Positions 42,543-52,994 of a DNA stretch of 64,000 bases are shown piece after piece (within the stretch, counting starts at the first letter, position 1; the number at the start of each line of letters is the position of its first letter). The DNA lies in contig JAUNGC010000009.1 in the NCBI GenBank assembly GCA_030524745.1, positions 53,186-117,185 on the forward strand, read 5' to 3'. The position numbers were made by a program, and so were the translations under genes. This DNA comes from Eubacteriales bacterium. GTDB taxonomy: Bacteria > Bacillota > Clostridia > Lachnospirales > Lachnospiraceae. The notes under the pieces are model-generated. The model saw only the letters and a list, made by a program, of their open reading frames with translations, was not told where the DNA came from and searched no databases.

Positions 42543-45161
42543 TCAATCCTTTAATGCAGCCTGCGCCGCTGCCAGCCTTGCGATCGGCACGCGGAACGGT
42601 GAGCAGGATACATAGTTCAGTCCAACTCTGTGGCAGAACTCTACGGAAGACGGATCGCCGCCATGCTCGCCGCAGATGCCCAGTTTGATGTTGGGTCTGG
42701 TGGAACGGCCTTTTCTCGCCGCCATTTCAACAAGCTGTCCTACGCCGTTCTGATCCAGTTTTGCAAAAGGATCGGACTCGTAGATTTTGCTCTTATAATA
42801 GTCAACCAGGAACTTGCCTGCATCGTCGCGGGAGAATCCGAAGGTCATCTGCGTCAGATCGTTGGTGCCGAAGGAGAAGAATTCCGCTTCTTCTGCAATC
42901 TCGTTTGCCAGCAGAGCCGCACGGGGAATCTCGATCATCGTACCAATATGATAGGTGATATCGGAATTTTTCTCCGCTTTTACATTCTCAGCCGTCTCAA
43001 CGATAACGTCTTTTACGAACTTCAATTCCTTCTTATCGCCGACAAGAGGAACCATGATCTCAGGTACGATATCAAAGCCCTTCTCTTCTTTCACTTCAAT
43101 TGCCGCTTCCATAACCGCTCTGGTCTGCATTCTTGCGATTTCAGGATAGGTTACGGACAGACGGCAGCCGCGGTGACCCATCATCGGGTTGAACTCGTGC
43201 AGTTCGTCACAGGTAGCCTTTACTTCTGCAACGGAAAGTCCCATATCCTTTGCCAACTCTTCAATATCCTTTTCTTCCGTAGGAACGAACTCATGAAGCG
43301 GAGGATCCAGGAAACGGATCGTAACCGGTCTGCCTTCCATCACTTCATAAATCTCCTTAAAGTCGCCCTTCTGGAAAGGAATCAGTTCTTCCAGAGCCTT
43401 TTCTCTCTCTTCCACCGTCTTGGAAAGGATCATCTTACGGATCTTCGGAATTCTTTCGGGTTCAAAGAACATATGCTCCGTACGGCAAAGACCGATGCCC
43501 TCCGCTCCCAGCTTCACCGCGTTGGCAGCATCCGCAGGGGTATCTGCATTAGTACGCACGTTCAGTTTGCGGAAGGAATCCGCCCATGCCATGATACGTC
43601 CGAAATTGCCGCTGATAGATGCTTCCTCTGTCCGGATATCGCCGTCATAAATCTTTCCGGTGGAGCCGTCCAGGGAAATGTAATCGCCTTCATGATAAGT
43701 CTTTCCGCCAAGGCTAAAGAACTTCGCTTCTTCATTGATTATGATGTCGCCGCAGCCGGAAATACATGCGGTGCCCATGCCGCGCGCGACTACCGCCGCA
43801 TGAGAGGTCATACCGCCGCGGACTGTCAAAATACCTTCTGCAGCATGCATACCTTCGATATCTTCAGGGGACGTTTCCAGCCGAACCAGAACGACTCTCT
43901 CGCCTCTTTCATGCGCTTCTTTCGCTTCTTCTGCGGTGAAATATACCTTACCTGCTGCAGCGCCGGGGGATGCGGGCAGAGCCTGTCCGATTACGGTGCC
44001 GGCCTTTAACGCGTCTGCATCGAAGGTAGGATGTAACAACTGGTCAAGAGACTTCGCTTCGATACGAAGAACCGCCTCTTCCGGCGTAATCATGCCTTCG
44101 TCCACCAGATCGCATGCGATCTGCAATGCGGCGGGCGCGGTTCTCTTACCGTTTCTTGTCTGCAGGAAGAATAACTTGCCATCCTCGATGGTGAACTCCA
44201 TATCCTGCATATCTCTGTAATGATTCTCAAGCTTGTTTGCGATCTCGATAAACTGCTTATAGCATTCCGGCAGATCCTCCTCCAGTCTGGTGATGGGCTG
44301 CGGTGTACGGATACCCGCTACCACGTCCTCGCCCTGCGCGTTGATCAGATACTCGCCGTAGATGCCCTTTGCGCCTGTGGAAGGATTGCGGGTGAATGCA
44401 ACGCCTGTACCGGATGTATTGCCCATGTTGCCGAATACCATCGCCTGTACGTTAACAGCGGTTCCCCAGTCGCCGGGAATATCGTTCATGCGTCTGTAAA
44501 CGATCGCTCTCTCATTGTCCCAGGAGCGGAAAACCGCCTTGACCGCTTCCATCAGTTGTACGCGGGGCTCCTGCGGGAAGTCCTCTCCCATCTTATCTTT
44601 ATAAATCTGTTTAAATCTGACGATCACTTCTTTTAAGTCGTCTGCCGTCAGTTCTGTGTCAAAGTGAACGCCCTTGCTGTCCTTGATGTCATCCAGAACT
44701 CTTTCAAACAGAGACTTCGGAACTTCCATCACGACGTCAGAAAACATCTGAATGAATCTTCTGTAGGAGTCATACGCGAATCTGGGATTGCCGGTCTTTT
44801 TTGCAAAGCCCTCCACAGATACGTCCGTCAGTCCCAGGTTCAGGATCGTATCCATCATGCCGGGCATGGATGCTCGTGCACCGCTTCTGACAGATACTAA
44901 CAGCGGATTCTCGGTATCTCCGAATTTCTTTCCCTGCTGCTCTTCCAGAATAGCCAGCGCATCAAAAATCTGTCCCTGAATCTCTTCTGAAATCGCTCTG
45001 CCGTTATTGTAATAATCGGTGCAGGCCTCAGTCGTCACGGTAAAGCCCTGCGGAATCGGCAGCCCTAAATTGGTCATCTCTGCCAGGTTCGCTCCTTTAC
45101 CTCCAAGAAGGTTACGCATATCCGCATTTCCTTCTTTAAAAAGATATACCCATTTTGCCAT
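42543..45161 (-). CDS. ppdK: Pyruvate, phosphate dikinase
   Basis: An 872-residue glycolytic/gluconeogenic enzyme that interconverts pyruvate + ATP + Pi with phosphoenolpyruvate + AMP + PPi. Domains in order are an ATP-grasp part (residues 1-340, starting with KWVYLFKEGNADMRNLLGGKGANLAEM), the central phospho-histidine domain with GGMTSHAAVVARGMG, and a C-terminal PEP/pyruvate barrel (MGHRGCRLS, IGTMIEIPRAALLA, SFGTNDLTQMTFGFSRDD, GICGEHGGDP). Length and motifs are complete. GGGGGAA precedes the ATG. Clostridia often use this enzyme in place of, or beside, pyruvate kinase. It is transcribed alone. Confidence 0.97.
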   Translation of the reverse strand: MAKWVYLFKEGNADMRNLLGGKGANLAEMTNLGLPIPQGFTVTTEACTDYYNNGRAISEEIQGQIFDALAILEEQQGKKFGDTENPLLVSVRSGARASMPGMMDTILNLGLTDVSVEGFAKKTGNPRFAYDSYRRFIQMFSDVVMEVPKSLFERVLDDIKDSKGVHFDTELTADDLKEVIVRFKQIYKDKMGEDFPQEPRVQLMEAVKAVFRSWDNERAIVYRRMNDIPGDWGTAVNVQAMVFGNMGNTSGTGVAFTRNPSTGAKGIYGEYLINAQGEDVVAGIRTPQPITRLEEDLPECYKQFIEIANKLENHYRDMQDMEFTIEDGKLFFLQTRNGKRTAPAALQIACDLVDEGMITPEEAVLRIEAKSLDQLLHPTFDADALKAGTVIGQALPASPGAAAGKVYFTAEEAKEAHERGERVVLVRLETSPEDIEGMHAAEGILTVRGGMTSHAAVVARGMGTACISGCGDIIINEEAKFFSLGGKTYHEGDYISLDGSTGKIYDGDIRTEEASISGNFGRIMAWADSFRKLNVRTNADTPADAANAVKLGAEGIGLCRTEHMFFEPERIPKIRKMILSKTVEEREKALEELIPFQKGDFKEIYEVMEGRPVTIRFLDPPLHEFVPTEEKDIEELAKDMGLSVAEVKATCDELHEFNPMMGHRGCRLSVTYPEIARMQTRAVMEAAIEVKEEKGFDIVPEIMVPLVGDKKELKFVKDVIVETAENVKAEKNSDITYHIGTMIEIPRAALLANEIAEEAEFFSFGTNDLTQMTFGFSRDDAGKFLVDYYKSKIYESDPFAKLDQNGVGQLVEMAARKGRSTRPNIKLGICGEHGGDPSSVEFCHRVGLNYVSCSPFRVPIARLAAAQAALKD

Positions 45162-45234
45162 TGGTCAGTTCCCCCTTTGAACTTAGTATGGTATGTAACA
45201 ATGCGCCCGGGCAGACGCATATTGTCATGTCCAT

Positions 45235-45263
45235 ATTATAGCATAATCTCTTCCATAATGCAC
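45235..45263 (-). promoter_or_regulatory. Probable ppdK promoter
   Basis: An extended -10 (TGCTATAAT) lies about 75 bp upstream of the ppdK ATG on the minus strand; the -35 (GTGCAT at 17 bp) is weak. Confidence 0.5.
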
Positions 45264-45280
45264 CATCTTTTTACCATTAC

Positions 45281-45330
45281 AGGCCCGACAGGCCGCTCAT
45301 TGCGTAACTCTTCATCCCGCCGGGCCTTCT
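45281..45330 (-). terminator. Weak stem-loop after the Hsp70 gene
   Basis: AGGCCCG pairs with CGGGCCT around a loop of about 35 nt. There is no T run, so it may only stabilise the 3' end of the Hsp70 mRNA. Confidence 0.35.
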
Positions 45331-45332
45331 TC

Positions 45333-47030
45333 TCACCACAACTCGTCCAGCAATTCCTTCAGAGTCTCCCGCTCTTCCCGTATCCGGTCGCGGTCCAGGC
45401 TTTTTAATGCCTCTTCAAATTTCTGAATCTGATATTCCAGCCGCCTTCTGTCCTCGCCCAGCAATTCTTCATACGTCCGCTCCGCCTGCAACAGCACCAG
45501 CTTGTTTTCCTCCCGGTCCCTGGGCTGGATTTTCAGATATGCCAGTTCTTCCATCCGCTGTGCGATCTGTTCGTCGCTCATATGATTATCCGATCCTTTG
45601 ATAATCACTTTTTTCGTTTCCCCCGTGGAAATGACGGTCGCTTCCACCTCCAGGATGGAATTGATATCATATGTATAAGTCACGTCCACGCTCTCTTTTC
45701 CCGCCGGTCCCTCCGGCACGTCCAGTTCCAGTTCTCCCAGATAGAGATTATTTTCCGCGAAACGGCTCTCTCCCTGCAGCACCCGGATGCAGATTTTGCT
45801 CTGATTATCCCTGGCCGTATAAAAACGCTCCGTCCGGCTGGCCGGAATGACCGTATTTCTCTCAATGATGGGACAGAAATGTCCCGCTTCCTTGATGCCT
45901 CTGCCAAGGTCCACCACCACGTCCGTTCCCAGCGTGAAGGAACATACATCCGTTAAAATGACCTCTCTCACGGCTTCCTTGCGTTCCTTCATCGCCGCCT
46001 GGATAGCCGCTCCCAGCGCCACCGCTTCGTCCGGATTGATGCTGGTATCCGGGAATTTCCGAAACAGTTTGATTAAGAAGTCTCTCACAATCTGCAGTCT
46101 GGTGGCTCCGCCGATCAACACTACCACATCGATATCGGAAAGCTTCAGCCTGGCGTCGGAAAGGCTCCGCTTCACAGGCTGCTTGATTTTATCCAGAAGC
46201 GCCTCGCAGGCCGCCGCATATTCCCTGTAAGAGATCACAGCGGATTTCTCATTCCGTAAATCTTCATCAATGCCGAATACGCATTTCATCTCCACTTCCG
46301 AAGAATCGTTGAACAGGCGCTTACAGCGTTCCGCCTCGTTATAAAGACGCACATTATCCCTGCGGCTTAAATCCTCCTGTTTTAAATCGCACTTTTTCAT
46401 GAAAAGCTTCACCAGCGTTTCCGTAAAATCCTCGCCGCCCAGATAATTGTCGCCCGCTACCGCGCGCACCTCCAGAATACTATCATACAGTTCCAGAATG
46501 GAGACGTCAAAAGTGCCGCCGCCCAAATCAAAAACAAGAAAACGCGTATTTTGTTTTTTCTCATATAATCCATAGGCGATCGCCGCCGCCGTCGGCTCGC
46601 TGATAATGCGTTCCACCTTCAAACCCGCCAGTTCGCCGGCGCGCTTTGTGGCCTTTCTGCGTCTGTCGTCAAAATATGCCGGAACGCTGATGACCGCTTC
46701 CGTCACCGTCTCCCCCAGATATGCCTCCGCATCCTCTTTGAGCGCCCGCAGCACAAAGGAAGAAAGTTCTTCCGCCCGGAATTTGCGTTTTCCCAGCCTA
46801 AACTCTCTGTCGCTTCCCATGTTCCGCTTAAAAGCGGCCGCCACGGTATCCGGATACAGGGCGCGCCTTTCCTTCGCGGTTTCTCCCACGTAAACGGTCC
46901 CTTCCTCATCCACGCTGACAACCGACGGAGTCAACGGCTGTCCCAGACGGTTTGGAATAATTTTGGGGCCTTCATTGGTGAAAACAGCCGCCAGACTGTT
47001 TGTTGTGCCTAAATCAATTCCGATAATCAT
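45333..47030 (-). CDS. HscC-like Hsp70 chaperone
   Basis: A 565-residue Hsp70, about 50 residues shorter than DnaK and close to E. coli HscC. The ATPase domain is intact (IDLGTTNS at 4-11, [11 protein letters not shown] near 170, GGATRLQIV near 305). The substrate domain (about 355-480) is followed by a short helical lid without the DnaK-type C-terminal tail. It starts 19 bp after a J/TPR protein gene, so the two form a dedicated chaperone pair separate from the general DnaK/DnaJ/GrpE machine. The client is unknown. Confidence 0.88.
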   Translation of the reverse strand: MIIGIDLGTTNSLAAVFTNEGPKIIPNRLGQPLTPSVVSVDEEGTVYVGETAKERRALYPDTVAAAFKRNMGSDREFRLGKRKFRAEELSSFVLRALKEDAEAYLGETVTEAVISVPAYFDDRRRKATKRAGELAGLKVERIISEPTAAAIAYGLYEKKQNTRFLVFDLGGGTFDVSILELYDSILEVRAVAGDNYLGGEDFTETLVKLFMKKCDLKQEDLSRRDNVRLYNEAERCKRLFNDSSEVEMKCVFGIDEDLRNEKSAVISYREYAAACEALLDKIKQPVKRSLSDARLKLSDIDVVVLIGGATRLQIVRDFLIKLFRKFPDTSINPDEAVALGAAIQAAMKERKEAVREVILTDVCSFTLGTDVVVDLGRGIKEAGHFCPIIERNTVIPASRTERFYTARDNQSKICIRVLQGESRFAENNLYLGELELDVPEGPAGKESVDVTYTYDINSILEVEATVISTGETKKVIIKGSDNHMSDEQIAQRMEELAYLKIQPRDREENKLVLLQAERTYEELLGEDRRRLEYQIQKFEEALKSLDRDRIREERETLKELLDELW

Positions 47031-47049
47031 CTAATATACCTCTTTACCT

Positions 47050-50000
47050 TTATAGCGCTCCCGCTTCCTGCTCTTCCAGTTTTTTTCTTACAATCGCAAG
47101 CTTTCTGCCCGCGCTCTTATCCATCTTATTCGCAGACAAAACAGTTTCATATAATTTCACTGCGCCGTTTAAAGCGCCTTTTGCCAGAAGGATATCGGCT
47201 TCCAGTTCATTTGCATCCACACAGAAGCAATAATGGCAATAAATACAGCGCGGATGCGATTTCATTTCAGATAAAATCGCCTCTGCCGCAGTGATATTTC
47301 CGGCGTAAAGCTGTAATGCGGCAGCCTCATACAGTCTCTCCATCCGGTCCTCCAAAGGATTGAGCCACTTTTCAAAACCGCCGTGCTTTCTGTAATACGC
47401 CAGTGCTTCTTTCGCCCACTTTTCCGCTTCCCTGAACATGGAAATTTTCTCCGTGGTACGTCCCAGGAAAAAATACAGATTCGCAGCTTTCCGGCACAGC
47501 CGGGGATACCTTTCGCTGTCCTCATGACAGTTTTTCAGAGACTGCAAAATCGCGTTGGCCCCATTTACCAGATCTCCCTGATACCAGTAAATATCCGCAA
47601 ATTCTTCCATTTTTTCGCTGACGTTAAATCCGGCGGAATCATAATGAAACTTCACAAATTTGGCCGCCTGCTCATAGAAACCAACCGCACAGTATACCTC
47701 TGACACCTTTTCTGTATACTCCTTACCGGATTCCCCATAGCATTCTTTCAATAAATCCAACGCGATCTGCCACTTTCCGGATTCCTTACATATGCCGATC
47801 ATGTCATCCACAAACCGCTGTTTCTGCTTCGGAAATCTGTTCCAGATCTCCCGATAGGTATTCAGCGCTTCCTCATAGCGCTGCATCTGCCACAGAATCT
47901 TTCCCAGCATTTCATAATGATAAGGCGCCGGCTCTTTATCCATGAGGCTGATCGCCTGTCTCGCCTGTGTCTCCGCTTCCGGCAGCCGGTTTAACAAACG
48001 GTACATTCTGGCCAGATTGCTGTGTGCAAAAGGATCCTTTTCATCCACCGAAACCGCCTGTTCAAAATCTTTGGCAGCAGCTTCATAATCCTGAGCCAGC
48101 GCATACAAAAGGCCGCGCTCAATATAGTCAAAGGAACTGTTCCGGTACCGGATCATCAAATCCGTATAGTATATCGCCTCGTCCATCAGATCCAGTCTCT
48201 GTGTGCGCTCCATTTCCGCTTTTAATATACGGCCGATCCAGGTGCAGCAAACCGGACTGTCCTCTTTCATTTCCACGGCCTTTTTCAGGTATTCCAGCGC
48301 ATCCTGATTTTTTCGCAGCCGGTAATAGCATTCTCCCACGTTCGCATAAAAATGGGGCGTTTCATCATAATCCTGACGGCAGCTTAAATAAATCTGAAGC
48401 GCTTCCTCATAGGCCTCCTGGTCCTTTTTGATGCCCGCTTTTATGTAACGATAGGTCAGATTCGCAGGCGCCAGTTCAATCGCCTGCCCGATCAGTTGCA
48501 AAGCGGTCTCATTGCCGTTCAACCGCCAATAGTTTCTGGCCCGTTCCGAAAGAAATTCCGCTTTTTCTTCTGCCGTCCAGTTTTCCTTTTCCCCTTCTTC
48601 GCTGATCCTTCTCGCATATTCCAGCGCAGCCAGCAGTTCATCCTTCTTCTGCGCCTTTTGCACCATGTCAAAAAAACGGTACCGCTTCAGGTGCGCGTTC
48701 AGCACCTTGTTTTCTTCCGCTTCACCCAGCAGCCGTTCCAGATCCTCCCAGCGTTTCAACTGATAATAAACTTCCGCCGCAAGTTCCCAGGAACCGGTAT
48801 AGTCCGGCGCGAGTTGGCGCAGCGTAAAATAATCGCCGATCACTGCAGATGCATCATACTTTTTCGCGCTGGCTTTCTGATGAAGAATGACCGCCGCCGA
48901 AAAGTCCGGATATTTCTCCTTCAATTCATTACAGATTTTGATACATTCCTCGTATTTTCCCCATTCCAGATATATGGAAGCCTGCCCATAGTCCTGTCCC
49001 GGATTATAATGAGCCTGCTTCGCCGCATCCAGTTCCCGAACCGCAACTGCAAAATCCGCGTCCCGCCGCTCGCCTTCCGCCTGCTTCGCCCATTCCAGAT
49101 GAATCTGGGACAACATGGAATGCGCGGTAGCCAGCCGTTCCTGATCGTCCTCTTTTTCCTGACCGCCTTCGGGCATTTGCTGTGTCAAAAGCACAATCCA
49201 GCGGCTGATGAGCGGAATTGCATTTTCATAGTCCTTCGCATAAAAATGAAGTTTGCCCATCAGGTTCATATAATCCTTTTCCTGCTCCGGAGCAGGCACA
49301 ATGTCCTTCATCAATTCCAGCGCTTTTTGCGGCTTTTCATCCTGCAGCCAGCACCAGCTTAAATCCATTCTGGCTTTTAAATCGTCAGGCCTTTCCTTCA
49401 GCCTATCCGTCAAAGACAGTTCCAGTCCCGCATTCACGCTGTTCACAAGGGCTTTTCCTTCGTCGTCCAGAGGATAGGATAAAATTACGTTGACGCACTC
49501 TTTCGCCGCCGCATATTCTCCGCGGTCAAGATACCACTTTGCCAGTCTCCGGTTCGACATATAATGCCGCTTATCTGTTTCCCTGATTTTCTGATAAAGC
49601 AAAGCCGCCTTGTCCGTACGGCCACTCTCCCAGAAATATTCCGCCGCCTGGAACCGGACGTTTAAGCGTTCCTGAAAAGGGCCGTTTAAAAGTTCATCCA
49701 CGATTTCATCGCCTTCGTCCGCGCGCCGGGTTGCGTACAGCATTCTGGCCTGCATAAGAGAAAGTCCCGGATGAGAGATTCCCGTCTGCTTTGCCTGACG
49801 GATCGTTTCCTCCATCGCCTCATAATTCTTTTCATTTTCTTCTCTTCCCGCCTTGGAAAAAAGAAGAATCCAACTGTCCAGATCCGCATTCTCCGGTCCG
49901 CTTAACTGATCGAATTCAAAATCCTCTCCCCTCTGCGCCTTCCGAACAAGAAAATCGACGAAATCCTTGGGAAAAGTCTCGTATAGCTTTGCTTTTCCCG

Positions 50001-50427
50001 ATATGATCTGCAGATTATCGTCCAATATTTTCCAGATATGCGTCGGGAAATAGATATGCTTCATCAAAAACTCGAACAATTTTTTCCGGCAGTTTTCCTC
50101 TTCTTCCAGATCTACAAACGCCGGTTCGTGAAACAGTTCCTTCCACGCTTCCCCGTCCTGTCTTCCCTCTATGGATTCATAAAGCGCCGACGCCTTCCGG
50201 ACAAAAAGACCGGACGGCGTATCATCCGCCGCCGGCTCTTCGCTTTCTTCCTTTTTCGCAACAAAAGCGAGCGCCGCTTCATAAGCCTCTCGAAGCTGCT
50301 TAAACCCTTCCGGATCATCCTCCGGATTCACAAGGCGCAGTTTCTGTCGGTAGGCGTTCCGGACCGCCTCTTCATCCTTCGTCTGTTCAATTCCTAATAT
50401 CAAAAATATTTTCTTTTCATCCATCAT
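47050..50427 (-). CDS. Giant J-like/TPR co-chaperone (DjlB-like N-terminus)
   Basis: A 1125-residue cytoplasmic protein. Residues 1-55 are a J-like domain (LGIEQTKDEEAVRNAYRQKL), but the HPD tripeptide that triggers Hsp70 ATPase is replaced by NPE in VNPEDDPEGFKQLREAY, close to the HPEDDPEGF form in DjlB/DjlC partners of HscC. From about residue 190 to the end there are some 20 TPR-like repeats, for example YANVGECYYRLRKNQDALEY and AHSNLARMYRLLNRLPEAE. A CIYCHYCFC cysteine cluster lies near residue 1070. It begins the operon with the HscC-like gene. The TPRs probably collect a client or complex. Confidence 0.85.
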   Translation of the reverse strand: MMDEKKIFLILGIEQTKDEEAVRNAYRQKLRLVNPEDDPEGFKQLREAYEAALAFVAKKEESEEPAADDTPSGLFVRKASALYESIEGRQDGEAWKELFHEPAFVDLEEEENCRKKLFEFLMKHIYFPTHIWKILDDNLQIISGKAKLYETFPKDFVDFLVRKAQRGEDFEFDQLSGPENADLDSWILLFSKAGREENEKNYEAMEETIRQAKQTGISHPGLSLMQARMLYATRRADEGDEIVDELLNGPFQERLNVRFQAAEYFWESGRTDKAALLYQKIRETDKRHYMSNRRLAKWYLDRGEYAAAKECVNVILSYPLDDEGKALVNSVNAGLELSLTDRLKERPDDLKARMDLSWCWLQDEKPQKALELMKDIVPAPEQEKDYMNLMGKLHFYAKDYENAIPLISRWIVLLTQQMPEGGQEKEDDQERLATAHSMLSQIHLEWAKQAEGERRDADFAVAVRELDAAKQAHYNPGQDYGQASIYLEWGKYEECIKICNELKEKYPDFSAAVILHQKASAKKYDASAVIGDYFTLRQLAPDYTGSWELAAEVYYQLKRWEDLERLLGEAEENKVLNAHLKRYRFFDMVQKAQKKDELLAALEYARRISEEGEKENWTAEEKAEFLSERARNYWRLNGNETALQLIGQAIELAPANLTYRYIKAGIKKDQEAYEEALQIYLSCRQDYDETPHFYANVGECYYRLRKNQDALEYLKKAVEMKEDSPVCCTWIGRILKAEMERTQRLDLMDEAIYYTDLMIRYRNSSFDYIERGLLYALAQDYEAAAKDFEQAVSVDEKDPFAHSNLARMYRLLNRLPEAETQARQAISLMDKEPAPYHYEMLGKILWQMQRYEEALNTYREIWNRFPKQKQRFVDDMIGICKESGKWQIALDLLKECYGESGKEYTEKVSEVYCAVGFYEQAAKFVKFHYDSAGFNVSEKMEEFADIYWYQGDLVNGANAILQSLKNCHEDSERYPRLCRKAANLYFFLGRTTEKISMFREAEKWAKEALAYYRKHGGFEKWLNPLEDRMERLYEAAALQLYAGNITAAEAILSEMKSHPRCIYCHYCFCVDANELEADILLAKGALNGAVKLYETVLSANKMDKSAGRKLAIVRKKLEEQEAGAL

Positions 50428-50501
50428 TTCATTCTCCCGCCACAGGGCTTCTGCCTCGGCCAGGCCAGGCAGCGTTTCTTTGAAAATCCCGCCATAACAG
50501 A

Positions 50502-50531
50502 GGAAAAAGGGCAGAACCCAACATTCTGCCC
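50502..50531 (-). terminator. Terminator after glyQS
   Basis: An 8-bp stem (GGGCAGAA and its complement) with a 7-nt loop, followed by TTTTTCC on the minus strand, 20 bp after the glycyl-tRNA synthetase stop. Confidence 0.8.
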
Positions 50532-50549
50532 TCCGCTTTCTAAGTCCTG

Positions 50550-51938
50550 TTAAAAAGTAAACTTATCCGCAAAATATGCGTCAAGATCTGCGATTGCCAC
50601 GCGCTCCTGCTCCATGGAATCGCGGAAGCGGACCGTTACGCAGCCGTCTGTCTCAGAATCAAAATCATAGGTCACGCAGAAAGGCGTGCCGATTTCATCC
50701 TGACGGCGGTACCGCTTACCAATATTCCCTCTGTCATCAAATTCACAATTATATTTCTTTGATAATTCCGTAAAGATCTTCTCCGCGCCTTCATTGAGTT
50801 TCTTGGAAAGAGGAAGCACACCGATCTTCACCGGCGCCAGCGCCGGATGGAAATGAAGCACGGTACGCATATCTCCGCCTTCCAGTTCTTCCTCATCATA
50901 GGCTGCGCAGAGAAAAGCCAGCACAACACGGTCAGCCCCTAAAGAAGGCTCAATGACATACGGAATATATTTCGCATTCTTCGTATCGTCAAAATAGGTC
51001 AGATCCTGCCCGGACACATTTGCATGCTGCGTCAGATCATAATCGGTTCTGTCCGCAATGCCCCACAGTTCGCCCCAGCCGAAGGGGAACAAAAACTCGA
51101 TATCCGTCGTCGCCTTGGAATAGAAAGAAAGTTCTTCCTTCTCATGGTCTCTGACGCGCATCTCATCCTCTTTGATGCCCAGGGTTTTCAGCCAGTTAAT
51201 GCAGAAACTCTTCCAGTAAGCAAACCACTCCAGATCCGTGTCGGGCTCACAGAAAAACTCCAGTTCCATCTGTTCAAATTCTCTTGTGCGGAAGGTGAAG
51301 TTACCGGGCGTAATTTCATTGCGGAAGGATTTCCCGATCTGACCGATTCCGAAAGGAATCTTCTTGCGGGATGTGCGCTGTACATTTTTAAAGTTTACAA
51401 AAATGCCCTGCGCCGTTTCCGGTCTTAAGTATACGGTATTCTTCGCATCCTCCGTCACGCCCTGGAACGTCTTGAACATCAGATTAAACTGACGGATATC
51501 CGTGAAATTGTGTTTACCGCATGTCGGGCAGGGAATCTGATTCTCTTCAATGAATTTCATCATCTCTTCCTGACTCCAGCCATCCACGCTGCCGCCCAGA
51601 TCAATCTGCTTCTCAGCCGCAAAATCCTCAATGATCTTATCCGCACGGAAACGTTCGTGACATTCCTTGCAGTCCATCAGAGGATCGGAAAAGCCGCCCA
51701 GATGGCCGGATGCAACCCACGTCTGGGGATTCATCAGAATCGCGCAGTCCACGCCTACGTTATAAGGATTCTCCTGAATAAACTTCTGCCACCACGCGCG
51801 CTTGACGTTATTTTTCAATTCCACGCCCAGATTCCCATAATCCCATGTATTTGCAAGGCCGCCGTAAATTTCGGAGCCGGGATATACAAATCCTCTCGCC
51901 TTCGCCAGCGCAACTATTTTGTCCATCGTTTTTTCCAT
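50550..51938 (-). CDS. glyQS: Glycyl-tRNA synthetase, single-chain (alpha2) type
   Basis: A 462-residue class II aminoacyl-tRNA synthetase that charges tRNA-Gly. Motif 1/2 regions are visible ([18 protein letters not shown] at the start; [20 protein letters not shown]), and motif 3 lies near [14 protein letters not shown] zinc-type CPTCG lies near residue 160. The C-terminal anticodon domain ends the chain. The ATG at 51938 has AGGGAG upstream; eight further in-frame codons are unlikely to be used. No T-box leader precedes it: only 57 bp separate it from the lipoprotein gene, so it may be read through from there. Confidence 0.95.
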   Translation of the reverse strand: MEKTMDKIVALAKARGFVYPGSEIYGGLANTWDYGNLGVELKNNVKRAWWQKFIQENPYNVGVDCAILMNPQTWVASGHLGGFSDPLMDCKECHERFRADKIIEDFAAEKQIDLGGSVDGWSQEEMMKFIEENQIPCPTCGKHNFTDIRQFNLMFKTFQGVTEDAKNTVYLRPETAQGIFVNFKNVQRTSRKKIPFGIGQIGKSFRNEITPGNFTFRTREFEQMELEFFCEPDTDLEWFAYWKSFCINWLKTLGIKEDEMRVRDHEKEELSFYSKATTDIEFLFPFGWGELWGIADRTDYDLTQHANVSGQDLTYFDDTKNAKYIPYVIEPSLGADRVVLAFLCAAYDEEELEGGDMRTVLHFHPALAPVKIGVLPLSKKLNEGAEKIFTELSKKYNCEFDDRGNIGKRYRRQDEIGTPFCVTYDFDSETDGCVTVRFRDSMEQERVAIADLDAYFADKFTF

Positions 51939-51994
51939 GATCTCCCTCTCATTCCGCCGCATCCGCAGCTGTCTTATTCATTCAGGTAAATATA

Positions 51995-52591
51995 TCACTC
52001 AAATACAATATAACTCAGTTCATTGCCGCCGCCGACCATGACCAGTCTGCTGTCCCCGGTCTTCACCACATCGCCGGAAACATACAACACTTTGTTCCAC
52101 ACTCTGACGTCAACCGCTTCCCTTAAAATGACGATATGCTTTTCTCCCATATTCAGAAGATCCTCTTTGCCGATCGCCTCGCCGTCGTCCTGTATGGAAT
52201 ACAGCGTCACATCCAGATCATATCCCGCGTTATAGGCATCTTTGACCGATCCCGTAAACAGGGCCTGCTTATTAAAGCCGGCATAGGCCGAAGCATTCTG
52301 ATACGTCATCTGAACCGTCAGAACGCCGTCCGTCACTTCCACCTCTCCGGTCGCAACGGCGCCGCTTCCCGCCGTCGCATTATAGGAATCACAGGCATCC
52401 TGGATCTCACGCCCTAAAGCTTCCACATCATAATAGTCTTCTGAAAATTCTTCTACAATGGTATGTATTACACTGCCGTCTTTCCTGATTTCAATTGTCG
52501 TAGCTGTCACCGCAGACTCGCCGCTGCCGCATCCTGCCAGCCCAAGCATCATAACGACCGATGCCAGCATCAGTGCCAAACTCTTTCGCAT
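51995..52591 (-). CDS. Lipoprotein of unknown function
   Basis: A 198-residue exported lipoprotein with a signal peptide ending in the lipobox LAGC. The mature part is acidic and Tyr-rich (EEFSEDYYDVEALGREIQD) and ends in strands (LYVSGDVVKTGDSRLVMVGG). I know no function for it; proteins of this shape are common between house-keeping genes in Lachnospiraceae. The large inverted repeat lies between it and recO upstream. Confidence 0.8.
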   Translation of the reverse strand: MRKSLALMLASVVMMLGLAGCGSGESAVTATTIEIRKDGSVIHTIVEEFSEDYYDVEALGREIQDACDSYNATAGSGAVATGEVEVTDGVLTVQMTYQNASAYAGFNKQALFTGSVKDAYNAGYDLDVTLYSIQDDGEAIGKEDLLNMGEKHIVILREAVDVRVWNKVLYVSGDVVKTGDSRLVMVGGGNELSYIVFE

Positions 52592-52725
52592 GCAATCTGC
52601 TCCCCTCTATGTATAATCTCCGGGTAGAATCTAAAATGCCGGTGTACAGACGGCTGTCTGCACATCAATGTTAACATTATAACGGACATCGCCGGCTTTT
52701 TCAACCCAAACTTTTTAACGAGCCC

Positions 52726-52974
52726 GGAAACGAGTTTGCACTCCGTCAGATAGTGAACCGCGTCGGTCCGGCCGGCAGGGCGCATCTGTCATTTCCGGAC
52801 ACGCTTTCGCTCGAAAAACGCGTAGCGGCACATAGGGCTGCACAGAACGCAGCCCAAAGACTGCAAAGCAGTCTTTTGGGCCGAACGCGTTTTTAACGGT
52901 CCCGGAAATGACAGATGCGCCCTGCCGGCCGGACCGACGCGGTTTACAGGCTGACGGAGTGCAAATTCGTTTCC
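52726..52974. repeat. Large inverted repeat with 73-bp arms and inner hairpins
   Basis: 52726-52798 and 52902-52974 are reverse complements with about five mismatches in 73. Between the arms lie three more stems: AAAAACGCGT/ACGCGTTTTT (52814-52823 with 52885-52894), GGGCTGC/GCAGCCC (52835-52855) and AAAGACTGC/GCAGTCTTT (52856-52876). The whole 249 bp can fold into one cruciform or branched RNA. No coding frame of note is in it. It may be a miniature mobile repeat or a strong bidirectional terminator. Confidence 0.85.
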
Positions 52975-52994
52975 TCACTATATTTGCAAATCCA

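Noticed and set aside
42630-44009. A 459-codon open frame on the plus strand
   Set aside because: It is wholly antisense to ppdK, and all family motifs belong to the minus-strand frame.
51939-51994. T-box leader for glycyl-tRNA synthetase
   Set aside because: Only 57 bp separate the gene from the one upstream, with no specifier stem or T-box sequence.
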